NCBI GenBank assembly: GCA_013812065.1
Contig: JACCUC010000057.1
Location: 1-5,666 of the forward strand
Direction of reading: 5' to 3'
Length of the DNA: 5,666 bases
Origin: Thermoleophilaceae bacterium
GTDB lineage: Bacteria; Actinomycetota; Thermoleophilia; Solirubrobacterales; Thermoleophilaceae
Part shown: positions 1 to 5,666 of the stretch, one piece after another
Layout of the letters: each line of letters begins with the position of its first letter
How positions within the stretch are numbered: the stretch's first letter is position 1
Notes under the pieces: model-generated
Database searches by the model: none
What the model saw: only the letters and a program-made list of their open reading frames with translations
What the model was told of the DNA's origin: nothing
Program-made: the position numbers and the translations under genes

Positions 1-926
1 GCCACCGCCCCGTCGACGAGGAACGTCCCCACGGAGTGCGGAGTCTTCGTACTGAAGACCTTGGGACGGTGCTCCTCGGGGAGGATGCCGGCCCGCCGCG
101 CGTGAACGAGCAGCGTCGCGTCCCAGGTCGGGAGAAAGCGCACGGGCGCGGGGGTGTCGGGGTCGGGAAGCGGCGCCCGCGGCAGGTCGAGCAGCTCCTT
201 GCCGCCCTCGTCGCGGAACCGGCGCAGGCTCAGGCGCTCGAGCGCGGGCGCGAGGCTGCCGACCGGCAACCCTGCCCAGTTGGCGACATCACTGGCCGGC
301 GCGGGGCCGAAGCCGCCGAGGTATCGGCGTACGAGGAGCTCGAGACCCTCTGCCCGGGTCCCCTCGGCCGGCTCGAGCCAATCCGCCGCCGCGGCGTAGA
401 GGTCCGCCCGGCGGCGCTCCCACGTGCCCGACGGGGGCACTCGCACGAGGGGAAGCCACAGGCCCACCGCGCCTGCGAGCGGCTTGCCGAGCAGGTCCTC
501 GATCTCCTTGCGCCGTAGCGGCCCGTCGGCGAGCGCGTCGCGCAGGGTGGAGGCGGCGGCCGCAACCTCCTCGGCGGATAGCCCGCCGCTCGCGACGCGC
601 AGCCACCAGTCCCGCCGGGTCTGCTTGATGGCGATGGTGAACGGCCAGTAGTCACGCGCGGAGACCAGGTGGATCGTCGCCCGCAGAAGCGTCCCCTGGA
701 CGACCGTGCGCCGCTCGAGCGCTCGGGTGAGATCGTCGCGCTCGAGCCCCTCCATCCGCGACCACAACCCGATGTACATCGACGGCGCGTACTGAGCCTG
801 GAGCCCACCCATGCGCTCGAGGACCCGCGGGATAGGCGTCTTGGTGCGCTCGAGCAGGAGCTGGCGCGCGAGCAGAGCGCGGTTCAAGTCGCGCTGGGTC
901 AGCGTGCGCTCGGCGCTCGCGGCCAC
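1..926 (-). CDS. Winged-helix DNA glycosylase-like protein, HTH_42/AlkZ family (3' end cut off by window)
   Basis: The visible part is 308 residues, read from a GTG at 926 towards the left edge. The HTH_42 (PF06224) family usually has about 360-400 residues, so the last 50 or more lie outside. The family includes AlkZ and YcaQ, DNA glycosylases that unhook interstrand crosslinks and excise bulky alkylated bases; many actinobacterial members are uncharacterised. Visible hallmarks are LERMGGLQAQYAPSMYIGLW at about 37-55, which holds Q43-A-Q45 at the place of the AlkZ Q-x-Q catalytic motif; HLVSARDYWPF at 86-96; a second winged-helix segment with YLGGFGPA and DVANWAGL at 202-220; and RFLPTWDATLLVHARR at 263-278, the conserved C-terminal block. 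The GTG is 10 bases after the helicase stop, with GGAG only 2 bases before it. No ATG, GTG or TTG precedes it nearby in frame. The family call is firm; glycosylase activity is inferred. Confidence 0.88.
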   Translation of the reverse strand, partial: MAASAERTLTQRDLNRALLARQLLLERTKTPIPRVLERMGGLQAQYAPSMYIGLWSRMEGLERDDLTRALERRTVVQGTLLRATIHLVSARDYWPFTIAIKQTRRDWWLRVASGGLSAEEVAAAASTLRDALADGPLRRKEIEDLLGKPLAGAVGLWLPLVRVPPSGTWERRRADLYAAAADWLEPAEGTRAEGLELLVRRYLGGFGPAPASDVANWAGLPVGSLAPALERLSLRRFRDEGGKELLDLPRAPLPDPDTPAPVRFLPTWDATLLVHARRAGILPEEHRPKVFSTKTPHSVGTFLVDGAV

Positions 927-936
927 CGCTCCGAAG

Positions 937-3246
937 CTATGGCGGCGGCGCGCTGGCGGCCATGCGCCCCAGCAGCTCAAGCGCTCCGTGCTTCGACAGC
1001 GGCTCGTTGAGGTTCCCGCACTTCGGCGACTGCACGCACGAGGGGCACCCCCTCCGGCACGGACACTCTCCGATCAGCCGCTTCGCATCGTCGACGAGGC
1101 GCTCGAAGGATGCGAAGCCGGCCCGCGTCAGCCCCACGCCGCCCGGGTGGCCGTCGTAGATGAAGATCGTCGGGCGCCCGGTCTGCTGATGGGAGGCCGT
1201 CGAGAGGCCGCCGATGTCCCAGCGGTCGCACATGGCGATCAGCGGGAGGACGGCGATCTGGGCGTGCTCGGCGGCGTGCAGGGAACCCTGAAGGACCTCG
1301 AGCGGGAACGTCTCGCCGGCGTCCGTCGCTCGCAGCAGCTCGTCCGGCAGCACGAACCACAGCGCCTGGGTGACGAAGTCCTGCTCCGGCAGGTCGACCG
1401 GCAGGAGGTCGAGCACCTCGTGGTCGGACACGCGCTTGCGCTGGAAGGCGACGACCTGCTCGGTCACGGAAACCATGCCGAAGGAAAGCTCGACGCCGCA
1501 GACCGTCCGCTGGTCGAGCAGGCGCTCGATCCAGGTGTCGGTCTCCTTCTTGGGCTGCGTGTACCAGTCGCCGTGAAAGGCCCGTACGGCCGCGCGCCGG
1601 CCGCGCAGGTCGAGCTCCTCGACCTCGTAGCTCTGACCCATGTGGAGGTAGGCCGCGCCCGGGTGCAGGGTGTCGAACGCCCTACCCCACTCGACCGAGC
1701 CGAGCAGCTCGCCCGAGTCCGCGTCGGCCACCGCGAACGAGTCGGGCGACGCCGAGCGCAGCGCGATCCGCCCGGCCGGGAACTCGCCGTCGCGGCCGGC
1801 GGGGAGGTAGCGACCGCCGCGTTCGCGCAGCTCGCCCGCGGCCACCAGTCGCTCGGCGTAGGCCTCCCAGCGCGGCCCCAGCACCTCGGCGTCCTGAGCG
1901 TCGAGCGGCAGCTCGTAGGCCGCGGCGACGAGGTGCTGGCGGTGGATCTCGTCGGACTCGTGGTCGAGGATCGCCGCCTCGACGGGGCGGTCGAGGAACT
2001 CGTCGGGGTGGCGGCAGAAGAACTGGTCGAGCGCGTCGTCGCCGGCGACGTACATGGCGAGGCCGGTCGAGCGCCGCCCGGCGCGGCCCCACATCTGGCG
2101 CAGGCTCGCCACCGTGCCCGGGAACGTCACGCAGATCGCCGCGTCGAGCTCGCCGACGTCGATGCCGAGCTCGAGCGCACTCGTCGCCGCGACCCCGAGC
2201 AACTCGCCGCCCATCAGGCGCCGCTCGATCTCGCGCCGCTGGGAGGGCGTGTAGCCCGCGCGGTAGGGCGCGATGCGCTCCGCGAGATCGCCACGGCCGC
2301 GGTCCTCGAGCCGCAGGCGCGTGAAGCGATGGATCAGCTCGACGCCACGGCGCGAGCGCAGGAAGCAGATCGTCCGAGCACCTCGCTCGACCAGGTCGGC
2401 GAGCAGGTCGGCGGCCTCTGAGAGCGCCGAGGCCCGCGTGCCCTTGGCCTCGTCGAGCAGCGGCGGGTTCCACATGGCGATCTGGCGCTCGGCGCGCGGG
2501 GCTCCGTCGCGGTCTACGAGCTCGAAGTCGAGCCCCGTGAGCCGCTCCGCGAGCTCGACGGGATTGGCGATCGTGGCGCTCGCGAGCACGAAGCGCGGCT
2601 CAGTGCCGTAGGCGTTGGCGAGGCGGCGCAGCCGCCGCAACACGTTGGCCACGTGCGAGCCAAAGACCCCGCGGTAGGTGTGGGCCTCGTCGACGACCAC
2701 GAAGGCGAGGTTCGCGAGCACGTCTCCCCAACCACGGTGGTGCGGGAGCACGCCCACGTTGAGCATGTCGGGATTCGTGAGAATGAGATTCGTTCTCGCC
2801 CGGATGGCGCGGCGCTCCTCCCGCGGCGTGTCGCCGTCGTAGATCGCCGGGCGCAGGAAAGGGGCGCGCAGCGCGGAGAGCGCCCGCGCCTGGTCCTGGG
2901 CGAGCGCCTTGGTCGGGTAGAGGTACAGCGCGCGGGCGCGGCGGTCGCGGGCCAGGACGTCGAGCACCGGCAGGTTGAAGGCCAGCGACTTGCCGCTCGC
3001 GGTGCCCGTGGTGACGATCGTGTGGCCGCGGTCGAGGGCGCACTCGAGTGCCTCGGCCTGGTGGGACCACAGGTGCTCGACGCCGACCCCGCGCAGGGCC
3101 GAAGCCACCGCGGGATGCAGCCGCTCGTCGGGCAGCGCGACCGGCGCGCCGGGCCGTGCGCCCTCGCGGCTCTGGGCAACCAGTCGCTCGTCACGGCCGG
3201 CCGCGAGCACCTCCTTCCAGGGCGGCGTGGTGGTCGAGGTGGCCAC
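937..3246 (-). CDS. DEAH-box DNA helicase with C-terminal DUF1998/MZB zinc-binding domain (MrfA/YprA family)
   Basis: This is a superfamily 2 helicase of 769 residues from the GTG at 3246, a normal length for the family. Motifs in order are: HLWSHQAEAL (59-68, Q-motif region), TGTASGKS (80-87, Walker A), VVVDEAHTYRG (183-193, DEAH box), LASATIANP (221-229, motif III), ATSALELGIDVG (354-365, motif V) and QMWGRAGRR (384-392, arginine finger motif). The C-terminal third is DUF1998-like and ends in a five-cysteine cluster (C728, C730, C734, C737, C743) followed by GNLNEPLSKHGA, which matches the zinc-binding MZB region of Bacillus subtilis MrfA (YprA), a mitomycin C repair helicase related to eukaryotic Hrq1. 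Expected role: ATP-driven 3'-5' DNA translocation at bulky or crosslinked lesions. A TTG at 3291 would add 15 residues. The GTG is preferred because a TAnnnT box lies 8 bases upstream and the extra residues look like spacer. The next gene follows after 10 bases. Confidence 0.93.
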   Translation of the reverse strand: MATSTTTPPWKEVLAAGRDERLVAQSREGARPGAPVALPDERLHPAVASALRGVGVEHLWSHQAEALECALDRGHTIVTTGTASGKSLAFNLPVLDVLARDRRARALYLYPTKALAQDQARALSALRAPFLRPAIYDGDTPREERRAIRARTNLILTNPDMLNVGVLPHHRGWGDVLANLAFVVVDEAHTYRGVFGSHVANVLRRLRRLANAYGTEPRFVLASATIANPVELAERLTGLDFELVDRDGAPRAERQIAMWNPPLLDEAKGTRASALSEAADLLADLVERGARTICFLRSRRGVELIHRFTRLRLEDRGRGDLAERIAPYRAGYTPSQRREIERRLMGGELLGVAATSALELGIDVGELDAAICVTFPGTVASLRQMWGRAGRRSTGLAMYVAGDDALDQFFCRHPDEFLDRPVEAAILDHESDEIHRQHLVAAAYELPLDAQDAEVLGPRWEAYAERLVAAGELRERGGRYLPAGRDGEFPAGRIALRSASPDSFAVADADSGELLGSVEWGRAFDTLHPGAAYLHMGQSYEVEELDLRGRRAAVRAFHGDWYTQPKKETDTWIERLLDQRTVCGVELSFGMVSVTEQVVAFQRKRVSDHEVLDLLPVDLPEQDFVTQALWFVLPDELLRATDAGETFPLEVLQGSLHAAEHAQIAVLPLIAMCDRWDIGGLSTASHQQTGRPTIFIYDGHPGGVGLTRAGFASFERLVDDAKRLIGECPCRRGCPSCVQSPKCGNLNEPLSKHGALELLGRMAASAPPP

Positions 3247-3254
3247 GAGGAACG

Positions 3255-3260
3255 ATGGTA
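3255..3260 (-). promoter_or_regulatory. Candidate -10 box for the helicase gene
   Basis: On the minus strand the hexamer reads TACCAT (TAnnnT type) and ends 8 bases before the GTG at 3246. That spacing would give a leaderless or nearly leaderless transcript, and there is no Shine-Dalgarno sequence before this GTG. No good -35 hexamer is visible; 17 bases upstream lies TCACGC. The element would give the helicase its own promoter, independent of readthrough from the toxin gene. A single hexamer is weak evidence. Confidence 0.3.
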
Positions 3261-3304
3261 GGCCGGCGACGCCTGCGGCGTGAGCGACCAAGGGCCGGCG
3301 ACCG

Positions 3305-3655
3305 TCAGCCCAAGTCGGCGAAGCGAAGCCCGCGCACCCGCTCGAAGTCGCGACGGTTGCGCGTTACGAGTCCGAGGCGGTGGACGAGGGCGGTCGCGGC
3401 GATCAAAGCGTCCGGAGTCAGCAGTCCCGAACGCCGGCGAATACGTCCCGCCCGCTCCGCCACGACGCCGTCGACGTCCACCTCCGCGAAGGGGGAGAGG
3501 AGCTGGGCGACGACATCCTCCTGATCGGCGGGACCGGCGAACAACTCGCAGCGCGTAACCGCGGAGTAGTGGATTCGATGCCGGCGGGGCCGAAGCGCCC
3601 TCGCACCGCGGAGGTGGTCGATGAAGACGTCGCTGTCGACGAGCAGGTCAGCCAC
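3305..3655 (-). CDS. vapC: PIN-domain ribonuclease toxin, VapC family
   Basis: This 116-residue protein, from a GTG at 3655, is a complete PIN domain. VapC toxins are magnesium-dependent endoribonucleases that cut tRNA, rRNA or mRNA and are held inactive by their VapB partner. Candidate metal-binding acidic residues are D7 (in LLVDSDVFIDHL), E37 (in SAVTRCELFAG), D82 (in TPDALIAATAL) and D103 (in VTRNRRDFERV); all are present, so the toxin looks catalytically intact. Its start overlaps the end of the antitoxin gene by 8 bases (GTGGCTGA), which suggests translational coupling, and no strong ribosome-binding site is seen. It is followed by 58 bases and then the helicase start. The RNA target cannot be told from sequence. 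Confidence 0.9.
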   Translation of the reverse strand: MADLLVDSDVFIDHLRGARALRPRRHRIHYSAVTRCELFAGPADQEDVVAQLLSPFAEVDVDGVVAERAGRIRRRSGLLTPDALIAATALVHRLGLVTRNRRDFERVRGLRFADLG

Positions 3656-3887
3656 GGCTGAGTCGCTCGTCGCGCTTGCGCCACTCCTCCCGCGGGGGCG
3701 CCGCGAAGTCCGGCGATCTTCCAAAGGTGTGCTCGAGAGCCTCCGCGGCACCGGGACCGGCGCCGGCGAGGTAGGCGTCCACCGCTTCGCGGATGAGCTC
3801 GGCGAGCGATCCTCCTCGGCGGCGCACCAGCTCGTCGAGGCGAGCGCGCTGCTCGCCCGTGAGGTAGATTTGCGTGCGGGTTGACAT
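3648..3887 (-). CDS. vapB: Ribbon-helix-helix antitoxin, VapB/CopG type
   Basis: This 79-residue protein starts at the ATG at 3887. The N-terminal part fits a ribbon-helix-helix fold: a short strand RTQIYLT (4-10), a helix around EQRARLDELVRRRG (12-25), then SLAELIREAVDAYLAG (27-42) as the second helix. Such proteins dimerise, pair strands in the DNA major groove and repress their own promoter. The charged C-terminal part (about 45-79, ending EEWRKRDERLSRG) would wrap around and inhibit the PIN toxin encoded next. It overlaps that gene by 8 bases. The start has no Shine-Dalgarno sequence but follows a TATACT hexamer by 9 bases, which supports a leaderless mRNA. The repeats over that box are a likely own-operator. 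The family call rests on fold pattern and neighbour, and both are convincing. Confidence 0.88.
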   Translation of the reverse strand: MSTRTQIYLTGEQRARLDELVRRRGGSLAELIREAVDAYLAGAGPGAAEALEHTFGRSPDFAAPPREEWRKRDERLSRG

Positions 3888-3907
3888 ATACAGCGCAGTA
3901 TACAGCG
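3884..3907 (-). promoter_or_regulatory. Antitoxin-toxin promoter (-10 TATACT) with overlapping tandem and inverted repeats, likely VapB operator
   Basis: On the minus strand, two 12-base units follow each other: CGCTGTATACTG (3907-3896) and CGCTGTATATGT (3895-3884); the first nine bases are identical. The same stretch forms an imperfect palindrome, TATACTGCGCTGTATA (3902-3887), in which 7 of 8 base pairs match. The -10 box TATACT (3902-3897) lies inside the first unit and the antitoxin ATG (3887) inside the second, so a bound ribbon-helix-helix protein would cover promoter and start codon together. The sequence is strikingly AT-rich for this window. No convincing -35 is visible; GTGAGT lies 17 bases upstream. 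Autoregulation is inferred from family behaviour. Confidence 0.6.
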
Positions 3908-4005
3908 TCGCTCCCAACCACTCACGCGCATCGCCCGCACGGAGTATGCTCGTCGACCCCCTACCGAACGAAGAACCGCTTCTGACCACCGGCGCAGATC
4001 CTGAT

Positions 4006-4070
4006 CCGGCGAGGCCAGCGCCGGGGCGTCGCGCGACGGGGCGTGACCAGCCTGCGAGCCGTCCGGCTCG
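4006..4070. repeat. Three short perfect inverted repeats in the divergent spacer
   Basis: Within 65 bases lie three perfect dyads: CCGGCG with CGCCGG around a 7-base loop (4006-4024), the uninterrupted 12-base palindrome CGTCGCGCGACG (4027-4038), and CGAGCC with GGCTCG around a 4-base loop (4055-4070). The palindrome is also flanked by a direct repeat, GGGGCGT (4023-4029 and 4038-4044). They lie between the antitoxin promoter and the HAD gene. They could be regulator-binding sites, or hairpins in a leader if transcription of the HAD gene starts further upstream, for example after TATGCT at 3945-3950. None is followed by a T-run, so they are not rho-independent terminators. High GC content makes such short dyads fairly common by chance. 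Confidence 0.35.
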
Positions 4071-4090
4071 GCACCGGGTCCGATCCTCGC

Positions 4091-4096
4091 TAGCGT
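4091..4096 (+). promoter_or_regulatory. Candidate -10 box for the HAD phosphatase gene
   Basis: TAGCGT fits the TAnnnT pattern and ends 9 bases before the ATG at 4106, the same spacing as at the antitoxin start. The 9 bases between are GC-rich with no good Shine-Dalgarno sequence, so a leaderless transcript is plausible. No clear -35 is seen 16-18 bases upstream. An alternative box, TATGCT at 3945-3950, would give a leader of about 150 bases. Confidence 0.3.
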
Positions 4097-4105
4097 GGCG
4101 GGCCG

Positions 4106-4927
4106 ATGTCCCTCCGCTGCGTCTACACCGATCTCGACGGCAGCCTGCTCGGCCAAGGCGGGTCACTCTTTCGCGACGCCGAGGGCGAGTTCACGCTGCT
4201 CGGCGCCCGCGGGCTCGAGGCCTGCCACCGAGCCGGCGCCGAGGTCGTCCTCTACTCCGGACGCCGGCGGGCGCAGGTCATGGAGGACGCGCGCCTGATC
4301 GGCCAGACCGCCTACATCTACGAGGTCGGTTGCGGCCTCACGCTCGAGGGCGAGGACCTCTACCTGACCGGCGACCTGCAGCCGACGCCCCAGCAGACCG
4401 TGCACGAGCAGATCGACGCGGCGGGCGCCCCGGGCCTCCTGCTCGAGAACTACGCGGACCGGCTCGAGCACCACATGCCCTGGCACGGCGACCGGGAGTT
4501 CTCGCACCTCTTCCGCGGCCTCGTCGACGAGGCGGCCGCCGATGCTCTGCTCTCCGACCACGGCCACGAGCAGCTGCGCCTCGTCGACAACGGCACGGTC
4601 TTCCGCAGCGAAACCGAGCTCGAGCTCGACGGTCTTCCTCACGCCTACCACCTGATCCCGCGCGCCGCGTCGAAGGGACGCGCGGTGGCGGAGCACATGC
4701 GCGCGCGCGGCTACCGGCCCGAGGAGTGCATCGCCGTCGGCGACTCCCGCGAGGACCTCGGCGTCGCCGAGTTCGTCGGGCGCTTCTTCCTGGTGGCCAA
4801 CGCCGTCGAACGCGATCCCGAGATTCGTACCCACGCCCCCGCCGGAGCGCGCGTCGAGGTCACCGAAGCGCGCAACGGCGAGGGGTTCTACGAGGCGGTG
4901 GTGCGCTCACTCGCCGAGGGGCGGTAG
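4106..4927 (+). CDS. HAD superfamily (IIB) phosphatase, similar in type to mannosyl-3-phosphoglycerate phosphatases
   Basis: This 273-residue cytosolic phosphatase-type protein has all four HAD motifs. Motif I is VYTDLDGSLLG (6-16) with nucleophile D9 and acid/base D11. Motif II is VVLYSGRR (47-54) with S51. Motif III is K190 in PRAASKGRAV. Motif IV is VGDSREDLGVAE (211-222) with D213 and D217. The stretch between motifs II and III (about 80-180) is the size of a C2-type cap, which sets substrate choice. The DLDGS form of motif I, with serine in place of the usual threonine, is also seen in YedP/MPGP-like phosphatases; this and the length suggest a sugar-phosphate or glycosyl-phosphoglycerate substrate. 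Sucrose-phosphate or other sugar phosphatase activity cannot be excluded. The ATG fits because motif I follows at the usual distance. The gene diverges from the toxin-antitoxin pair and converges on the glycerate kinase gene. Confidence 0.88.
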   Translation: MSLRCVYTDLDGSLLGQGGSLFRDAEGEFTLLGARGLEACHRAGAEVVLYSGRRRAQVMEDARLIGQTAYIYEVGCGLTLEGEDLYLTGDLQPTPQQTVHEQIDAAGAPGLLLENYADRLEHHMPWHGDREFSHLFRGLVDEAAADALLSDHGHEQLRLVDNGTVFRSETELELDGLPHAYHLIPRAASKGRAVAEHMRARGYRPEECIAVGDSREDLGVAEFVGRFFLVANAVERDPEIRTHAPAGARVEVTEARNGEGFYEAVVRSLAEGR

Positions 4928-4935
4928 GTCGACAG

Positions 4936-5666
4936 TCAAGATGCCTCGGGCTGGATGGCGCCGGCCAGCGCCCGTCCCGCGTCTTCGAGCTCGTCCAGGG
5001 TGGTCGCCTCGGTCACGCTCGCGAGGTCGATCAGGCGCGCCTCGAACGCGCTCAGCTCGTTGCGCCCGACGACCGCGTGGCAGCCGACGCCCGCGCCGCG
5101 GCAGCGCGTCGCCACCTCGCCCACCGCCTTGCCGGCCAGCGTCTGGGCGTCGAGCCTCCCCTCGCCGGTGACGACGAAGCGGGCCGCCCGCATCCGCGCG
5201 TCGAAGCCGACCGCGTCGAGGACGTAGGTCGCACCCGGGACCAGACGCGCGCCGCGGTGGGCCCACAGGCCGCCCGAGAGGCCGCCCGCCGCGCCCGTCA
5301 TCGGAGCCCCCCGCGGGTCCCGCGGTGCGGCGGCGGCCAGCTCGTCCAACCGTTGCTCGAGGCGGGCGACGGTGTCCGGATCGGCCCCCTTCTGAGGGCC
5401 GAAGACCCGCGGCGCGTCCTCCCACGCGGTACGCACGTCGCAGACCACGTCGAGCTCGAGCACGCGATCGATCCCCGCCTCGGTCAGCGCCTCGAGCGCA
5501 CCGGCTCCTCCGTCCGTGGTCGCCGAGCCCCCGACCGCGACGATCACCGTACGAGCTCCCGCCTCGGCCGCGGCGGCGATCAGCTCGCCCGTACCGCGGG
5601 TGGTCGCCGCCCAGGCGTCGCGCTCGGCCTCGGCCACCCGCCACAGACCGCTCGCCTGGGCAGCTT
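4936..5666 (-). CDS. Glycerate kinase, GarK/GlxK-type family (5' part outside window)
   Basis: The C-terminal 242 residues are visible and the frame stays open to the right edge; the family has about 370-380 residues, so roughly 130 N-terminal residues are missing. These enzymes phosphorylate D-glycerate with ATP, mostly to 2-phosphoglycerate, feeding lower glycolysis. Diagnostic blocks are ERDAWAATTRGTGELI (about 5613-5578), the glycine-rich VGGSATTDGGAGAL (near 5535-5494), VFGPQKGADP (near 5403-5374), LVPGATYVLDAVGFD (near 5245-5201) and FVVTGEGRLDAQTLAGKA (near 5181-5128). The frame shows no disruption. A GTG at 5637 is internal and not the start, because typical family sequence (ASGLWRVAEAERD) continues upstream of it. 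The stop codon lies 8 bases from the HAD stop, convergent, with no terminator hairpin between them. Confidence 0.93.
   Translation of the reverse strand, partial: AAQASGLWRVAEAERDAWAATTRGTGELIAAAAEAGARTVIVAVGGSATTDGGAGALEALTEAGIDRVLELDVVCDVRTAWEDAPRVFGPQKGADPDTVARLEQRLDELAAAAPRDPRGAPMTGAAGGLSGGLWAHRGARLVPGATYVLDAVGFDARMRAARFVVTGEGRLDAQTLAGKAVGEVATRCRGAGVGCHAVVGRNELSAFEARLIDLASVTEATTLDELEDAGRALAGAIQPEAS

Noticed and set aside
230..808. Open frame of 192 codons on the minus strand
   Set aside because: It is in the wrong frame relative to the continuous HTH_42 family sequence on the same strand and has a Ser/Arg-rich composition typical of a shifted GC-rich frame.
915..963. Similar stretches at the helicase end (MAASAPPP) and the winged-helix start (MAASAERT)
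   Set aside because: The similarity is a short Ala-rich, GC-rich match 37 bases apart in different frames. It is more likely composition than a duplication or a frameshifted start.
811..2421. Open frame of 536 codons on the plus strand
   Set aside because: It is antisense to the helicase and lies in a frame kept open by GC-rich codons. It shows low-complexity Arg/Ala/Glu/Leu composition and no recognisable motif, while the minus strand has every helicase motif in order.
3269..3281. Hairpin ACGCC-TGC-GGCGT between toxin and helicase as a terminator
   Set aside because: The stem is only five base pairs and there is no T-run on the minus-strand side, so it does not qualify as an intrinsic terminator.
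3261..3302. 10-base direct repeat GGCCGGCGAC (3261-3270 and 3293-3302) as attachment or target-site duplication
   Set aside because: Both copies lie on the same side of the toxin-antitoxin pair and do not flank any element; a GC-rich decamer repeat can arise by chance here.
3888..4156. Upstream extensions of the antitoxin and toxin frames (start codons far upstream, up to 4166)
   Set aside because: Recognisable family sequence begins at the ATG at 3887 and the GTG at 3655. The extensions run through the promoter region and over the HAD start and have no family features.
4163..4834. Open frame of 223 codons on the minus strand
   Set aside because: It is a shadow of the HAD gene, which has all four catalytic motifs in the plus frame; the antisense protein has none.

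Overview
The window is very GC-rich. Its genes use almost only G/C-ending codons, several start with GTG, and three of the five starts have no visible Shine-Dalgarno sequence. This fits a high-GC actinobacterium. A deep-branching group such as the Thermoleophilia is possible, but that placement rests on general style and not on a marker gene.

Layout. From 3887 down to 1 the minus strand carries four co-directional genes: a ribbon-helix-helix antitoxin (vapB-like), an overlapping PIN-domain toxin (vapC-like), a DEAH-box helicase with a C-terminal DUF1998/MZB cysteine cluster (MrfA/YprA type), and, 10 bases after the helicase, a winged-helix protein of the HTH_42/AlkZ family that runs off the left edge. 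A spacer of about 220 bases (3888-4105) separates this run from a divergent plus-strand HAD-IIB phosphatase (4106-4927). That gene converges, with 8 bases between stop codons, on a minus-strand class II glycerate kinase whose 5' part lies beyond the right edge.

Function. The most interesting part is the left half. MrfA-type helicases are known for repair of mitomycin C lesions, and AlkZ/YcaQ-family winged-helix proteins are DNA glycosylases that unhook interstrand crosslinks and remove bulky alkyl adducts. The copy here keeps a Q-A-Q triplet where AlkZ has its catalytic Q-x-Q motif. Their tight tandem arrangement suggests a two-gene crosslink or bulky-adduct repair operon. This is an inference from families and spacing. 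The toxin-antitoxin pair sits directly upstream on the same strand and has a clear operator-like repeat over its -10 box. The right half looks metabolic: the HAD protein resembles mannosyl-3-phosphoglycerate phosphatase-type enzymes, and glycerate kinase would consume glycerate, so a link through glycosylglycerate turnover is possible but unproven.

Three starts (helicase, antitoxin, HAD) lie 8-9 bases after a TAnnnT hexamer with no ribosome-binding site, which points to leaderless transcripts. No tRNA, rRNA, CRISPR array, insertion sequence or convincing rho-independent terminator was seen.
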